DNA of 64,000 nt from DATFDN01 sp963756495 (GTDB taxonomy: Bacteria > Pseudomonadota > Alphaproteobacteria > Acetobacterales > Acetobacteraceae), in NCBI GenBank assembly GCA_963756495.1, contig CAVWNS010000002.1, positions 310,001 to 374,000 of the forward strand, read 5' to 3'. The translations under genes and the position numbers were made by a program. A model generated the notes under the pieces. The model had not been told where the DNA came from, ran no database searches, and was given only the letters and a program-made list of their open reading frames with translations. Of this stretch, positions 63,922-64,000 are shown piece by piece; positions within the stretch are counted from its first letter, which is position 1; each line of letters opens with the position of its first letter.

Positions 63922-64000
63922 GATCCACCCCCAAAGAAGCTATCCTTGCCCGTGCTCCAGAACGGAACGAACGTGCATGCGGATGCAACATGCAGACCCG

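Overview
The window is GC-rich (roughly two thirds G+C), with dense genes, short ATGA/GTGA overlaps and alphaproteobacterial gene sets: the nitrogen-type PTS order hprK-rapZ-EIIA-HPr-EI, rlmH, gpmI followed by an EnvC-like gene, a Mla/MCE lipid transporter and an intracellular Cys-type PHB depolymerase. The insertion sequences (an IS1031/IS427-like IS5 member and two IS701-like copies) fit Rhodospirillales, most likely Acetobacteraceae. That placement is inference from gene content. I saw no rRNA, tRNA or CRISPR array.

Layout. 0.3-1.3 kb: a DUF2255 gene, a cupin gene and the tail of a lost SDR gene. 1.4-12.8 kb: a solute uptake and acid-sugar block, with a mandelate-racemase-type dehydratase and MFS carrier (both frameshifted), an MHS carrier with an LVIVD-repeat protein, a complete branched-chain-type ABC operon (SBP, LivH, LivM, LivG, LivF), and a family-3 SBP with a permease but no ATPase. 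12.9-20 kb: a mobile-element zone with an IS5 copy (TTA duplication) just upstream of a periplasmic trehalase, a nested palindromic repeat element, a flavin monooxygenase, a truncated GDSL-esterase copy, an ArsR regulator beside an AT-rich patch, an IS701 copy (CTAT duplication) and the intact GDSL esterase. 21-25.7 kb: SDR, D-amino-acid dehydrogenase, beta-helix protein, RraA-like and SufE genes. 25.7-30 kb: a GH65 disaccharide phosphorylase with beta-phosphoglucomutase (both frameshifted), then a Spy/CpxP-like periplasmic protein. 30-34.3 kb: the regulatory PTS operon on the minus strand.

34.4-43.3 kb: threonine dehydratase-like, enoyl-CoA hydratase, GNAT, histidine phosphatase, RidA, rlmH, nitroreductase, two decayed glyoxalase-fold genes (one carrying a second copy of the 64-bp repeat), PHB depolymerase, GST, a decayed IS701 copy sitting on the GST stop codon, and a cupin. 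43.6-47.8 kb: gpmI, an EnvC-like factor and an MFS transporter preceded by a heptanucleotide tandem repeat. 48.2-52.6 kb: mlaE-mlaF-mlaD-pqiC and PPK2. 52.6-58.2 kb: peptide-type SBP, MBL hydrolase, and a minus-strand operon of a phospholipase D-like gene, a two-part chromate transporter and a DUF4239 protein. 58.3-64 kb: an EAL phosphodiesterase, then four envelope proteins on the minus strand (OmpA-like, exported unknown, lipoprotein, outer-membrane channel).

Two points matter for any reader. About twenty host-gene reading frames are broken, and every break I resolved by hand is repaired by removing one base; this one-sided pattern looks more like insertion-type sequence error than decay. 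Real remnants (GDSL fragment, glyoxalase gene, second IS701 copy) also show deletions. No single locus is clearly a new defence or mobile system; the least explained structures are the nested repeat element at 15.5 kb, the heptamer array at 47.9 kb, and the LVIVD/transport cluster.
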